DNA of 64,000 bases, from positions 62,001 through 126,000 of the forward strand of contig JAPDOI010000373.1 in NCBI GenBank assembly GCA_029168955.1, written 5' to 3'. Position numbers and translations under genes: made by a program. Under the pieces are notes generated by a model. That model ran no database searches, was not told where the DNA came from, and saw only the letters and a program-made list of their open reading frames with translations. Origin of the DNA: Aplectana chamaeleonis. Its lineage: Eukaryota > Nematoda > Chromadorea > Rhabditida > Cosmocercidae. Shown here piece after piece: positions 46,576-56,004 of this stretch. How positions within the stretch are numbered: position 1 is the stretch's first letter; the number at the start of each line of letters is the position of its first letter.

Positions 46576-47674
46576 ATGGATCCAAGATGTTCAACCTACG
46601 CGTGGTGGATCTGTGGAGTCGACATATGGAGGCTCATAAAACGAACATCAATCACTCCATGTGGAGTTTCTTCGTATTGGGAGTGTAACTGGCTGGCTGC
46701 TACACTCCTCTGTATTCTACTTCTACGAGCTGGCATTGAGAGGAATCCGGGACCGCGCAGCAAGACACCACGATATCCCTGCTGTCACTGCGGACTATCT
46801 GCTCAACATGCAAGCATACAGTGTGGCGGTTGCCTTGGCTGGGGGCACCTCAAATGTTCGGGATTGTCCAGCTATGATGACTACACTCATGCTTACTGTT
46901 GTATGTCTTGCTCTGTAAATCCTCCTAGGGTTCCTCAACATTGTCTAAGCATTTATCAACTCAACATAAATGGCCTGCGTGCCAAACTTGCTGAACTCAC
47001 ACTGTATGTAGATCGCACTCAACCTGATGTCATTCTCTTGCAGGAGACCAAGCTTAGCACATCTTCCTCCTCCCTCCCCCGTCTCCCCGGTTATTTATCC
47101 TACCACATTCCACGTACTTCCCATGGCGGTGGTGTTTCAACTTTTGTAAAATCATCTATCTCTTCTCACATTATTGCTCTTCCCGATGATGATGTTGTTG
47201 AATATCTTGGAGTTCATATTGTATTACAAAGTGGCCCCCTTGATATTGTCAACGTCTATATACCCCCCCCCCAAATATCCTGTCCCAATGCGTTTGAACC
47301 CACAAATTACTTACATGATGTCTTTGCTGCCTTATCATCAAGTTCGGTTGTAAAAGCTTATGATTTTAATGCTCATTCTCCTTCGTGGTTTTCTCCTCTA
47401 GAGCCTGACAATAGAGGTGGACTTATTGAGCTTTTCGCTGATGATTGTGATCTTGTTCCCATCAATGTGGCATTCTCCCACTCGTCTTCCCGCGGTGGGC
47501 AGACCCTCCTCACCCGATATCATGTTTGTATCATCTTCGCTAGCTATTTCCTGTAACTGGTTTACTGATGTGGCGCTGGCTAGTGATAATCTTCCCATTA
47601 TTACGTCATTGGATCTGTCACTTAATAGTTTATGGTTAGATCCGCGGCCTGTGTCCTCAAGGAAAAACGTGTAA
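46576..47674 (+). pseudogene. NLR-2 N-terminal region: 2A-like motif, PHD finger, APE endonuclease
   Basis: Residues 41-50 are hydrophobic (AATLLCILLL). Residues 54-60 read IERNPGP, an intact 2A-like core at 46735-46755. A PHD-type finger follows (CCHCGLSAQ, then CGGCLGWGHLKC and CCMSC). Endonuclease motifs are INGLRAKL, LQETKLS, DFNAHSPSW (in a YDFNAH context) and SPDIMFVSS. A frameshift near 47490 moves the reading frame before the SPDI motif, and the region ends at the inserted hairpin at 47645. A 2A-like sequence would separate the N-terminal peptide from the rest during translation; that activity is inferred. Confidence 0.85.
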
Positions 47675-47798
47675 ATTCAAACCGCGGCTGGCGTGGCGGT
47701 TTAAATCACAATCTCCGAGAATCGAACCGCCGCGCCGGCCGCGGTTTGAATTTAAACGTTTTTTATTGAGGACACAGGCCAAGGACCTTACTATACTT
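47645..47798. mobile_element. 154-bp hairpin insertion in NLR-2
   Basis: GATCCG is duplicated at 47639-47644 and 47799-47804. Removing the insert joins NSLWLD to PFSGSR and restores alignment with NLR-1 (PFSGVR). The insert starts with GGCCTGTGTCCTC, repeated in inverse near 47769-47780, with arms of about 50 bp around a GC-rich core. On the minus strand it contains GGTTCGATTCTC, close to a Pol III B box. It may be a foldback MITE or a SINE-like unit. Confidence 0.75.
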
Positions 47799-49004
47799 GA
47801 TCCGTTCTCTGGCTCTCGTTGTAAGTCCTATTCTAATTATCGTAAGGCTAACTGGGACCTATTCAGAGGTGTTGCTCAGCCAGGTGGCCAGCTGCCCGTG
47901 GAACGGCTCAGTCTACGACAAGCTAAAGTTCATTGTCGATGCCATAGGACGTGCTACCAAAGCTGCTATTCCTACTGGACGTGTGAGGACTTTTCACCCG
48001 AACGTGCCCAGTGAAGTGCTTGAACTAATCACTATGAGAGATGACAAGCGAAGATCGGACCCCAATGATCCAGCGATACAGCAGCTGTCGGAAAACATCA
48101 CCGCATTGCTAAATGAACACAAGCAGCAACGCTGGAAAGAGCTCACCGAGTCGATCGATTTTGCCGTGGATGCCAGAAAAGCTTGGAACACCTTGAAGCA
48201 GCTTTCAGGCAAAAAGATGAGTACTGACCGCAACATGCTAGAATTTCCGTCTGGAAGATTCGAGCATGGATACAAAGCTGCTTGTCTCCTCGGCAAACTA
48301 TTTGCATCTGCATCATCGCCTCGGGATAAGCAACACAGACGAACAATGCGAGCAGTCAGGAAGCTCAGTCGACTGGATGTCCCTATTATCTCTCCCTCCG
48401 CCATCGACAAGGTCATCAAATCGATGAAAAATTCGCGTGCTGAGGGACCCGACGGGATTTCGGCTGTTCATCTCAAACATATTCCTGAATCCTATTAGGA
48501 ACTGCTCTCTGATCTTATTCATTCGTCTTTCAGTTCTGGTGTTATTCCGGCCCGCTGGACACAAGCTGTCGTCATCCCCATCGCCAAGCCAGGCAAGCCG
48601 CCGGATAAGGCTGCCTCCCACAGCCCCACTTCCCTCCTCTCCCCCCTTGCCAAGCTTGCGGAAAGATTCCTCAATCCGCTCCTCCGAAGCAGTCTACAGC
48701 ACAACACCCACCAGCATGGCTTCAAGAAGGAGCATTCCACAGTCACAGCCCTGACGTCGATCACCGAGCACATAATCGCTGGATTTAACAGCAAGACCCC
48801 GGCTGGTAGAAGCCTCGTCGTTGCTATAGATCTTACGGCGGCTTTTGATAGCGTCAGTCTTCCGCTCCTCTCAAAATCCATTGTGGAATCGGACATGCCC
48901 AGTTGGTCTAAAAGGTGGATTAATAGCTTTATCAAGAACCGGTCTATTCGTGTCAAGTTCGACGGACATCTGTCGTCTTCGGTTCCTCTGAAAGCCGATG
49001 TCCC
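47799..49004 (+). pseudogene. NLR-2 reverse transcriptase, 5' part
   Basis: It continues the endonuclease-RT linker (WNGSVYDKLKFIVDAIGRAT, IPTGRVRTFHPN) into the RT domain: KNSRAEGPDGIS, then an in-frame TAG at 48496-48498, PIAKPGKPPD, HGFKKEHST and motif A (VAIDLTAAFDSV, about 48820-48855). It stops inside motif B at the insertion site of NLR-1 copy C. Apart from the TAG the frame is open. Confidence 0.85.
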
Positions 49005-49159
49005 TCTTCTTCCTCTTTGCAGCCACATTGAGGGTTTTGTCATAGGTTGAGGAACTGGGCGACCAGTAACGGATTCGTCAATAAGTCCATTACGGTCAGC
49101 GTGGTGGGTCTCTCCGGACATTTGAAGAGGTGTGCAGTATACTTGTTCCAAATAAAATT

Positions 49160-49610
49160 CATTTCGAATATCCGACTTTTCGACTATAGTCGGATATCGT
49201 ACTTTTTCGAATATTCGACTTTTCGACTATAGTCGGATATCGCACTTTTTCGAATATTCGACTTTTCGACTGTAGTCGGATATCGCCCTTTTTCGAATAT
49301 TCGACTTTTCGACTATAGTCGGATATCGCACTTTTTCGAATATTCGACTTTTCGACTATAGTCGGATATCGCACTTTTCGAATATTCGACTTTTCGACCG
49401 TAGTCGGATATCGCCCTTTTCGAATATTCGACTTTTCGACTATAGTCGGATATCGCACTTTTTCGAATATTCGACTTTTCGACTATAGTCGGATATCGCA
49501 CTTTTCGAATATTCGACTTTTCGACTGTAGTCGGATATCGCCCTTTCGAATATTCGACTTTTCGACTATAGTCGGATATGAGACTTTTCGAATATTCGAC
49601 TTTTCGAATA
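49160..49610. repeat. 43-bp palindrome array, left subterminal
   Basis: Units contain CGAATATTCG, a CTTTT spacer, CGACTATAGTCG and GATATC, each self-complementary. CGAATATTCG recurs at 49208, 49251, 49294, 49337 and 49379, i.e. 42-43 bp apart. About ten units. The frames open on the minus strand here are repeat artefacts. Confidence 0.9.
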
Positions 49611-50025
49611 AAAAATCGACTTTTTATCCGACTATGAAAATAATTGAAGTGCAAGTAACTTTTTTCACATGAAAACACGTCGATTTCTCACTCATCCACT
49701 CGCGGGCGTTCTGACAGATCAGCATCACTTTTCAAACCAAAATCAGACCGATACCAGACACGCTAGGTTTGTTCAGCGGGTAAAAAGGCTTGTCGGTGCG
49801 ACGGCGGAGCCAAAATGGGGAGGGGTCGAATTGTCGGTTGTACCGCAGATAGAGAGAAATTCAATTCACGGAGACGGTTATTTGGCGGTGGAAAAGGGGT
49901 TGACGGTGCAACGGCGGGGACGTGCTCTACCGTCAAATATGTGACACGTTCCGCAACTCGGACCAAAAAAAGATGGGTGAGCCGGCATCAACATGTTTAG
50001 ACAAAAGTATTAACATTTATAGGGG

Positions 50026-50199
50026 TATAAAAGGCTCCTCATCTCACCGTGAGCCTCGGTCAGCTTTTCGGAGCCGGACCTGGAAGCTGACCTCGAGTCA
50101 CCTTCCTCGAGTCACCTCGAGTCACCTTCCGGAAGATCCACCGGATACCGGAGGATCATTTTTGTCTCCGAGGGAGGGTGCTCCCCACGGCTCGGGGGT
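50026..50199 (+). promoter_or_regulatory. TATA-box module (copy 4)
   Basis: TATAAAAG at 50026 is followed by GCCGGACCTGGAAG, GACCTCGAGTCAC, an ATTTTTG run and CTCCCCACGGCTCGGGG, in the order of the copies at 17965 and 18735. A short internal expansion (CCTCGAGTCA repeated three times) distinguishes it. Confidence 0.35.
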
Positions 50200-50757
50200 G
50201 GTACCCAACTGTATGGCCATCTCCTCATGATCCGCAGTAGTGCACCCCACCGTGGACCGTGGGATCACCTCTTTTGTGGGGACCCCAATAGGATTTCCCA
50301 GGTCCCCTCTGCGGACCCAGGAATACCCAGGATGTATTGGAAAGCGCGTGACCGGAAATCTGGTTCAGTTGTACTGCGGTGTGATATCGGTTGAATGGCG
50401 GTGGAAGATCGGTTGTCCAGCAGATGCCCCAGCCGATCAACCGACGTTCCCCCGCCGAGTAACCGCCCATGAGTCTGTGCGGTTGTACGAAGGAACAGTA
50501 TCGGTTATACGCTGGATGACCAGGAGGGGCAAACCGACATTCCCCGCGGAATAACCGCTCCCATGCTTGAGCATGGCTGCTTTGGCGGATGTTTAGGCGT
50601 GCCTTATAGTATTTGGTCACAGGTTTCGTGGTAAGAGCTTATATCTGGTTTCCGTTTTTTTCGAGTTTCCGTAGCTATATGCTGCTAGCGTGCTATATTC
50701 TTCAATTTAGATGTGAAAAAGGCAGTTCATAAATGAATAAAGTGTGCCCAAATGGAA

Positions 50758-50997
50758 ATGGCGGCCCACGCGGCGGCGTGGCAGGCGGCCGTCGCATGTG
50801 CCGCCCTCGGACGAGTGTTGGATTTCAACGACGGCCGTCCCTCTCCCACCGTCTGCAGAGCAGATTGATCGGCGCAGTGCTTGCTGCCCGCCGGTGCCGG
50901 CCCCGTTCGTAGTCGATGGCGGTGGGGACTCGCATGCTCGTCCGAGAGCGGCGAACGCGACGGCCGCCTGCCAAGCACGCCGGCCGCATGGGCCGCC
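50758..50997. repeat. GC-rich inverted repeat
   Basis: TGGCGGCCCACGCGGCGGCG to CTCGGACGAG (50758-50818) is mirrored at about 50937-50997. Arms are about 60 bp with a spacer of about 120 bp. It lies in the interior of the 4-kb TIR element, so it is probably a separate small foldback insertion. Confidence 0.7.
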
Positions 50998-52789
50998 AAT
51001 CTCATTCGAACGCACCTTACGTTCGCCGATCAGTCAGAGCTGTCCGCTTTTCTTGTAAAGAAATTAGGTTGATTCTATATGTAACCTTGTTTTGAAGTTG
51101 ATTTATTGCAGAGAGCCTATCACATTTTGATTTGCTATGAAATGTCACATATTCAGAGTTCTCCTACCGTGGAGACAAGAGCATCTACAATTTGGGAAAA
51201 ACGTAAAAACATAGAAGTTTCAAAGTTGCTAGAAATTATTCTTCCTGGGAGAATCTGCTCTCTGCCGACGGGTCGCGAAATGCCTCACACGAGTACACAT
51301 TAGATTCCCGGGGCTTTGGAGGTATCTCGTCTAATTTTGTCGCGAGAATTTACGCATAAACTACGGACACATTAGCCCCAGTTGGTGGAATTTTAGCTCA
51401 CGTCACCTTCAAGAACTACGGAAATTCTTGCCGAGAATGCGGGAAAAAGGGTGGAAGATTCTCGCCTTGATCGATCCACCCTGTCCTGATCAGTACTATA
51501 GGGCGATCTCCGCTGCGATCGACCGCACTGCCGTTTCCTCCCACGGCCTGCAGCGTTCCCGCGGTCAAATTTATCGTTGGCAAGGTCTTCCAGAGAGCAG
51601 TTCGGGGTCACCCTCCACAATCAGCCACAGAGTATCGAGTAATCGATTCGCGAGAGGACTGGACCAGCACTACGAACGGCATCCATGCGTTCAGCGTAGC
51701 CAACGCGGGATGAGATCGCTGTTCAACACAGGCTGTCGCTAATCCCATAACATGGCTGAGCAGGCCGTTGCGGCCGGTGACCAAAATTTACGACCCCTCT
51801 GTGAACCAAAATTTTTACAACCCCTTGGGATGAAAAATTTCACGACGAAAATCGTGGCCCCTATAATTAATACTAAATCTCTTTAATTTGACATCTTGAA
51901 GTCCACATAACTCGCTACCTTCGCAGAATTATTCCTTTTAAGCCAATCCTCGTTGGGACCGGCGTTGAGCCACAGATACAACCGGGGGTTACCGACGCAA
52001 CGGTTATTTTCATGGATAAAATTGAAAAAATTTACTTACCACTTACTAGCTACGCGAATTACTACCCTACCTCATTCTACCTTTCCAAGTGGTTGGAAGC
52101 TAAACGCCATTTTCCGAAAATTTTGAGCCCCTCCCCTCAGTTTTTCATTTTGTTCAAAAATTACCGGAATTTTACGATCTCCCGTTGCGACCTGTCGCAA
52201 GCCTGCCCAACCCTGGCCCATGAATTCTCGCAACAATTAAGGCGAGAATTCAAGAGCTTAGCGACAGCGAGATCGAAATCGAGAATTTCGCCTTTGTTTT
52301 TGCGTGGAGTATGCTTAGAGCTTGCACCTTATACCTTTGATGCAGTATAAGCGGGCTTTTAGCGAGCGTCGCGAGGACCCGAAAATCCCTGCACTACGGA
52401 ATTAGAGAGCGTAATAGGCCGCTCCCTTGAAGGCATTTTGCTACCCACGGGCAGAGTTTTGAGCTGTTGAATACGAAAGGAAAACTTGACAGACGCACAG
52501 AAGGGTGCCCACAACGATCCATCGGTCGCACGAAATTATGTATGGTGCCTCTATAGTCTGGACACGCACCGTAGTCGTCCTACAAATAGCGGAAGTCTGT
52601 CAGCAACATCAATAAGGTTTTTTGAAAAAAAAATCGCTCCCATCTGACCTACACCCACAAAGTTTCTTCCAAAAGCAAATATAAATAAAAATTGTGTTTA
52701 AATAATAACTAAAATCAAATACAGATTCCCGGATGAGCGTAATTATTTTCGAGGAGTGATTGACAAGCAGTTTTTTTGTAGTGAGGTTC

Positions 52790-53165
52790 TAAGATCCGAC
52801 TTTGCGACAATAGTCGGATTTTGAACTATTCGAATATCCGACGTTTCGACTGTAGTCGGATATAACCCTCTCGAATATTCGACTTTTCGACTGTAGTCGG
52901 ATATCGCACTTTTTCGAATATTCGACTTTTCGACTGTAGTCGGATATCGCACTTTTTCGAATATTCGACTTTTCGACTGTAGTCGGATATCGCACTTTTT
53001 CGAATATTCGGCTTTTCGACTGTGGTCGGATATCGGACTTTTTCGAATATTCGACTTTTCGACTGTAGTCGGATATCGCACTTTTTCGAATATTCGACTT
53101 TTCGACTATAGTCGGATATAGCACTTTTTCGAATATCCGACTTTCGAATAAAAAGTCGACTTTTT
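52790..53165. repeat. 43-bp palindrome array, right subterminal
   Basis: These are the same units as 49160-49610, mostly with CGACTGTAGTCGG in place of the perfect CGACTATAGTCGG. They run in the same direction as the left block although the element's termini are inverted. About eight units. Confidence 0.88.
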
Positions 53166-53228
53166 TATCCGACTTAAACAGTCGGATATTCATCCGATTA
53201 TTCGATTCGGAACAAGTATAGTGTGCAG

Positions 53229-54965
53229 TGTCATGGCCGAGGCAGCCGCAGTCCGGGCAGACATCTGATTTGCTGCTATTTTGCTGGCGTAGGACATAAG
53301 CATGGTAGAATGACCACAGCGCAGCGATGCCAGGGTGCACCTGGCCCTTCTTCCGAGTTGAGCCTCGGATGTGCAGACTTGGGGCGGCACTATCCCCAAT
53401 ATGGGATTAATGACCGCCTTTTCCAGATGGCACCGTACGAAGTGAGTATGCTCCTCGCGCAATAGACGGAGTCGTTCTTGCTGTGAGTCGTGCCATCTTT
53501 GCACATTGACTTTGCTGGGAGCATCGGCGAATGGCTTTCTGATCTTTCTTTCTCTGACGGGGTTTAGCACTCTCCAAGAAGGGTGATTTGGTTGTTTGAC
53601 AATGTTGATGAAAAATTGTTGGGCCTGGAGCTCACAGTGCTCCCTTACTGGTAATAAGCGGGTCTCAGCATGCAAGTGATCGACCGGGGAACTTCTTGCA
53701 CACCCGGTGGCGATTCGAAGAGCCGCATTCTGTATGCGTTGCATCTTAGTCCAAGAGGATTCCGAAACTAGATGCTGCCAAACTGGTGCGCCGTATTCTA
53801 GTGCAAGCAGGAGAATCGCCTTATACGTTGTAATAATGGTTTCTTTGCTACTACCCCATGTTGTACCGCCCAGGGCTCTAAGCACGTTAAGCTACGCTTT
53901 AACGATAGCCTGCTTCTGTTCCGTGTTCTTATGGAATTTGAGCGATGGATCGAGCACGAGTCCGAGAAGTTTTGGGAAGCGGGCGGCAGGCAAACGATCC
54001 CCATTCCATACGACATACGGATGTGCGCTGTGTTCATATGGGTCCGTTGTGAGTACGGATACCGATGGCTTTGACGCAGAAATCTTCAGCATTTTGCGGT
54101 CGAAGAAGCTTTTCAGTGTGGTCAAGTACCCGTTAATCTTAGCGGCGGCCACATTTATGCCCCGATCACGACACAAGACAGTCATATCACCAGCGTAAGC
54201 GACCACCTTGATATCTTGGGGAGGGGCGGGCATACCTTCGAGGTACAGACTGCGACAATACGCCGCCCTGTGGGACTCCAGCTGCAATCGGAATGCTGTT
54301 TGAGACATGATTCTGGAACATCACTCTAGCCCGTCTTCCCTTAGTGAATGCAGCTATCCAGCGCTTTTGCCATGGCGGGATTGATGACTCCAATAAGTTG
54401 TTTGATAAGATGCCAAGATTCACTGTGTCGAAGGCCTTGGTGAGATCCAAGGCAACTGCTACAGTTCTCCGCGGCTTATAGGCGTTGAAACCATCGATTG
54501 CATAGCTAGTAATCTCTTACAAAGCTGTCGTGGTGGAATGCAGTCTTCTGAATCCATGCTGAAACACCTGTCTCTCGTTGTGTTCGGCCAGGTCTTTGAC
54601 GATCAGCTTTTCAGCTACTTTAGCAAAAGAAGACAACAAGCTAATGGGCCGATATCCCTTGACTGAAGCTTGGGGTTTGCCAGGCTTGGGCAGCGGCACG
54701 ACGTTTGCCGTCTTCCAATTCTGCGGGATAGTACACGACCTGAACGAGGTGTTTATCACATCAGTGAGAAGCGGTAGTAGGTCAGTGGGTATCTTCTTCA
54801 AGACAGCAGGACATATCCCATCAGGACCAGTAGCTCTAGAGTTCCGCATTTCCTTTATAATCTTCTCAACTTGCGTCGTAGTAAACGCTTCGGCCGTGCT
54901 CATAAGCGGGAGGCGGCACAGCTCTCTTACAGTCACTCTATTCTGCGGACCTCGTTTAGCACTGG
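53229..54965 (-). pseudogene. NLR-1 copy C reverse transcriptase region
   Basis: Reading down from 54965: PLPKPGKPQA, HGFRRLHST, motif A (VALDLTKAFDTV), WIAAFTKGRR, AAGVPQGGVLS (motif B, intact here), then VVAYAGDMTVLC where the second position of the YADD pair is glycine. The C-terminal part continues from LRALGGTTWGSS to LRCGHSTMLM. The TAG between KA and LNVLRALGG is also in copy A. The aspartate loss would abolish polymerase activity. Confidence 0.88.
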
Positions 54966-55286
54966 TGTTACCAATGGCAAGGATTGGCCGTGGGTCACCG
55001 TGTTCCGATGACCAGTAGAGGGGCGGGGCAACCGAGGTCGTCCGGGAAATGGCCACCAATGAGGAACCTGGCAGCGAGCCAACGGAATGGCCATAAAAGG
55101 GCCTCTGAAGAGGCAACGAGAGCTCTCTGGTCGACTCTTCCTTCGTTCCCTGGCTAGCGCCATTTTTTTATTGTTTGTTAATAAACGGTTTGTGGACCAG
55201 TTTCTGTGCCGCATTCCCAACACTCACCTAGTTTCTAAGCACACTCTCTCACACAAGACCGAGAGCCAGGGCCAACCCCTGGTACA
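54966..55286 (+). repeat. 5' LTR
   Basis: It is 321 bp, TGTTACC to GGTACA. A TATA-like CATAAAAGG lies near 55092 and the poly(A) signal AATAAA at 55180-55185. It differs from the 3' LTR only at GCAACC versus GCGACC and GAGGTC versus GAGATC. Confidence 0.95.
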
Positions 55287-55304
55287 TGGGGGCCGAACCG
55301 ACCG
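55287..55304 (+). other. Primer binding site
   Basis: TGGGGGCCGAACCGACCG directly follows the LTR and begins with TGG, the complement of a tRNA CCA end. The matching tRNA was not identified. Confidence 0.65.
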
Positions 55305-55398
55305 GTCTTCTTGAGTGATAGTGCTAGAAAACTGGGCGCGGCTTAGTTTTCAGGACAGCGGTGGGCTCGGAAGCAGATTGGACGATAGGAGCAAAGTG

Positions 55399-55717
55399 GT
55401 GGTTTGTACGCGAGGCGTCACTACCAAACGAATTTTCGAGCCGTGTACTTGGTGGAGAGCGAAGGACAGCGAGGGTGGCTTGTACGCAGAGCGTCGCCAC
55501 AGAGATAGAAACAACGTGATTTGTACGCAAGGCGTCATCACACTACTTGAGGACCGGAGGAGCGATACGCTGTGATTTGTACGCAGGGCGTCGTCACAAT
55601 TTCGGAACGTTTCTGCAAAGGAAAGGAACGGAAAAGTGGCTTGTACGGACAGCGTCGCCACTGAAATAGCAAAGGATTTGCAGTGCGAAGCAGGCTGGTA
55701 CGAGGGTCGTCGCTTGC
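55399..55717 (+). other. Six tandem hairpins in the retrotransposon leader
   Basis: Copies lie at 55399-55424, 55475-55500, 55516-55541, 55572-55597, 55636-55661 and 55690-55717. The first five share the layout: 5-bp outer stem, TTGT, inner stem ACGC/GCGT, 3-nt loop. The outer stems are GTGGT/ACTAC, GTGGC/GCCAC, GTGAT/ATCAC, GTGAT/GTCAC and GTGGC/GCCAC. Changes on one side are matched, or become G-U, on the other. The sixth has a different 6-bp outer stem (GCAGGC/GCTTGC) and inner ACGA/TCGT. The position between PBS and gag is where packaging signals lie in retroelements; that role is inferred. Confidence 0.8.
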
Positions 55718-56004
55718 TAGAAGGAATAGAAGAACGCGGCGAGACCAGGGTGCTTATCGAGCGACATCAGAGAAAAATAAGGATCGGTTTTCGCTAGCAA
55801 TTAGGATCAATAGGGATCATTGCAAAGAGGCAGCCAATAGCAGGCACAGTGATTGCATTTAGACTTACTGCTTATTGAAAAGCAATAATCACTTCATTTT
55901 TCCTGACATTGCCTGAGATTTTATCTGGTTTCATTATTCGAGATCGTTTCAAATCGCGTACAGTTTCGTGAAGCGGCACAAAGTCATACTATTATTCCAG
56001 AAAT

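Larger units (their letters stand above)
49138..53220. mobile_element. 4083-bp TIR element with palindrome arrays, no transposase
   Basis: Its ends are TATACTTGTTCC and the exact inverse, flanked by an exact 8-bp duplication GTGTGCAG (49130-49137 and 53221-53228). The empty site is seen in copy A. Arrays of about 43-bp units occupy both subterminal zones. The 3.1-kb interior has a TATA module (50026-50199) and a GC-rich inverted repeat (50758-50997). No frame there resembles a transposase or any domain I know. An 8-bp duplication fits hAT or P types; the TATAC terminus is not the usual hAT start. Confidence 0.85.

Noticed and set aside
49159..49678. Frames with VEYSKSAISDYSRK repeats, also at 52743-53340
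   Set aside because: They are translations of the 43-bp palindrome arrays in a transposon end; the second one runs into the NLR-1 RT by chance.
50225..50620. 131-codon frame inside the 4-kb TIR element as a transposase
   Set aside because: No DDE-like or BED motif, atypical composition, and an overlapping frame of similar length on the other strand.
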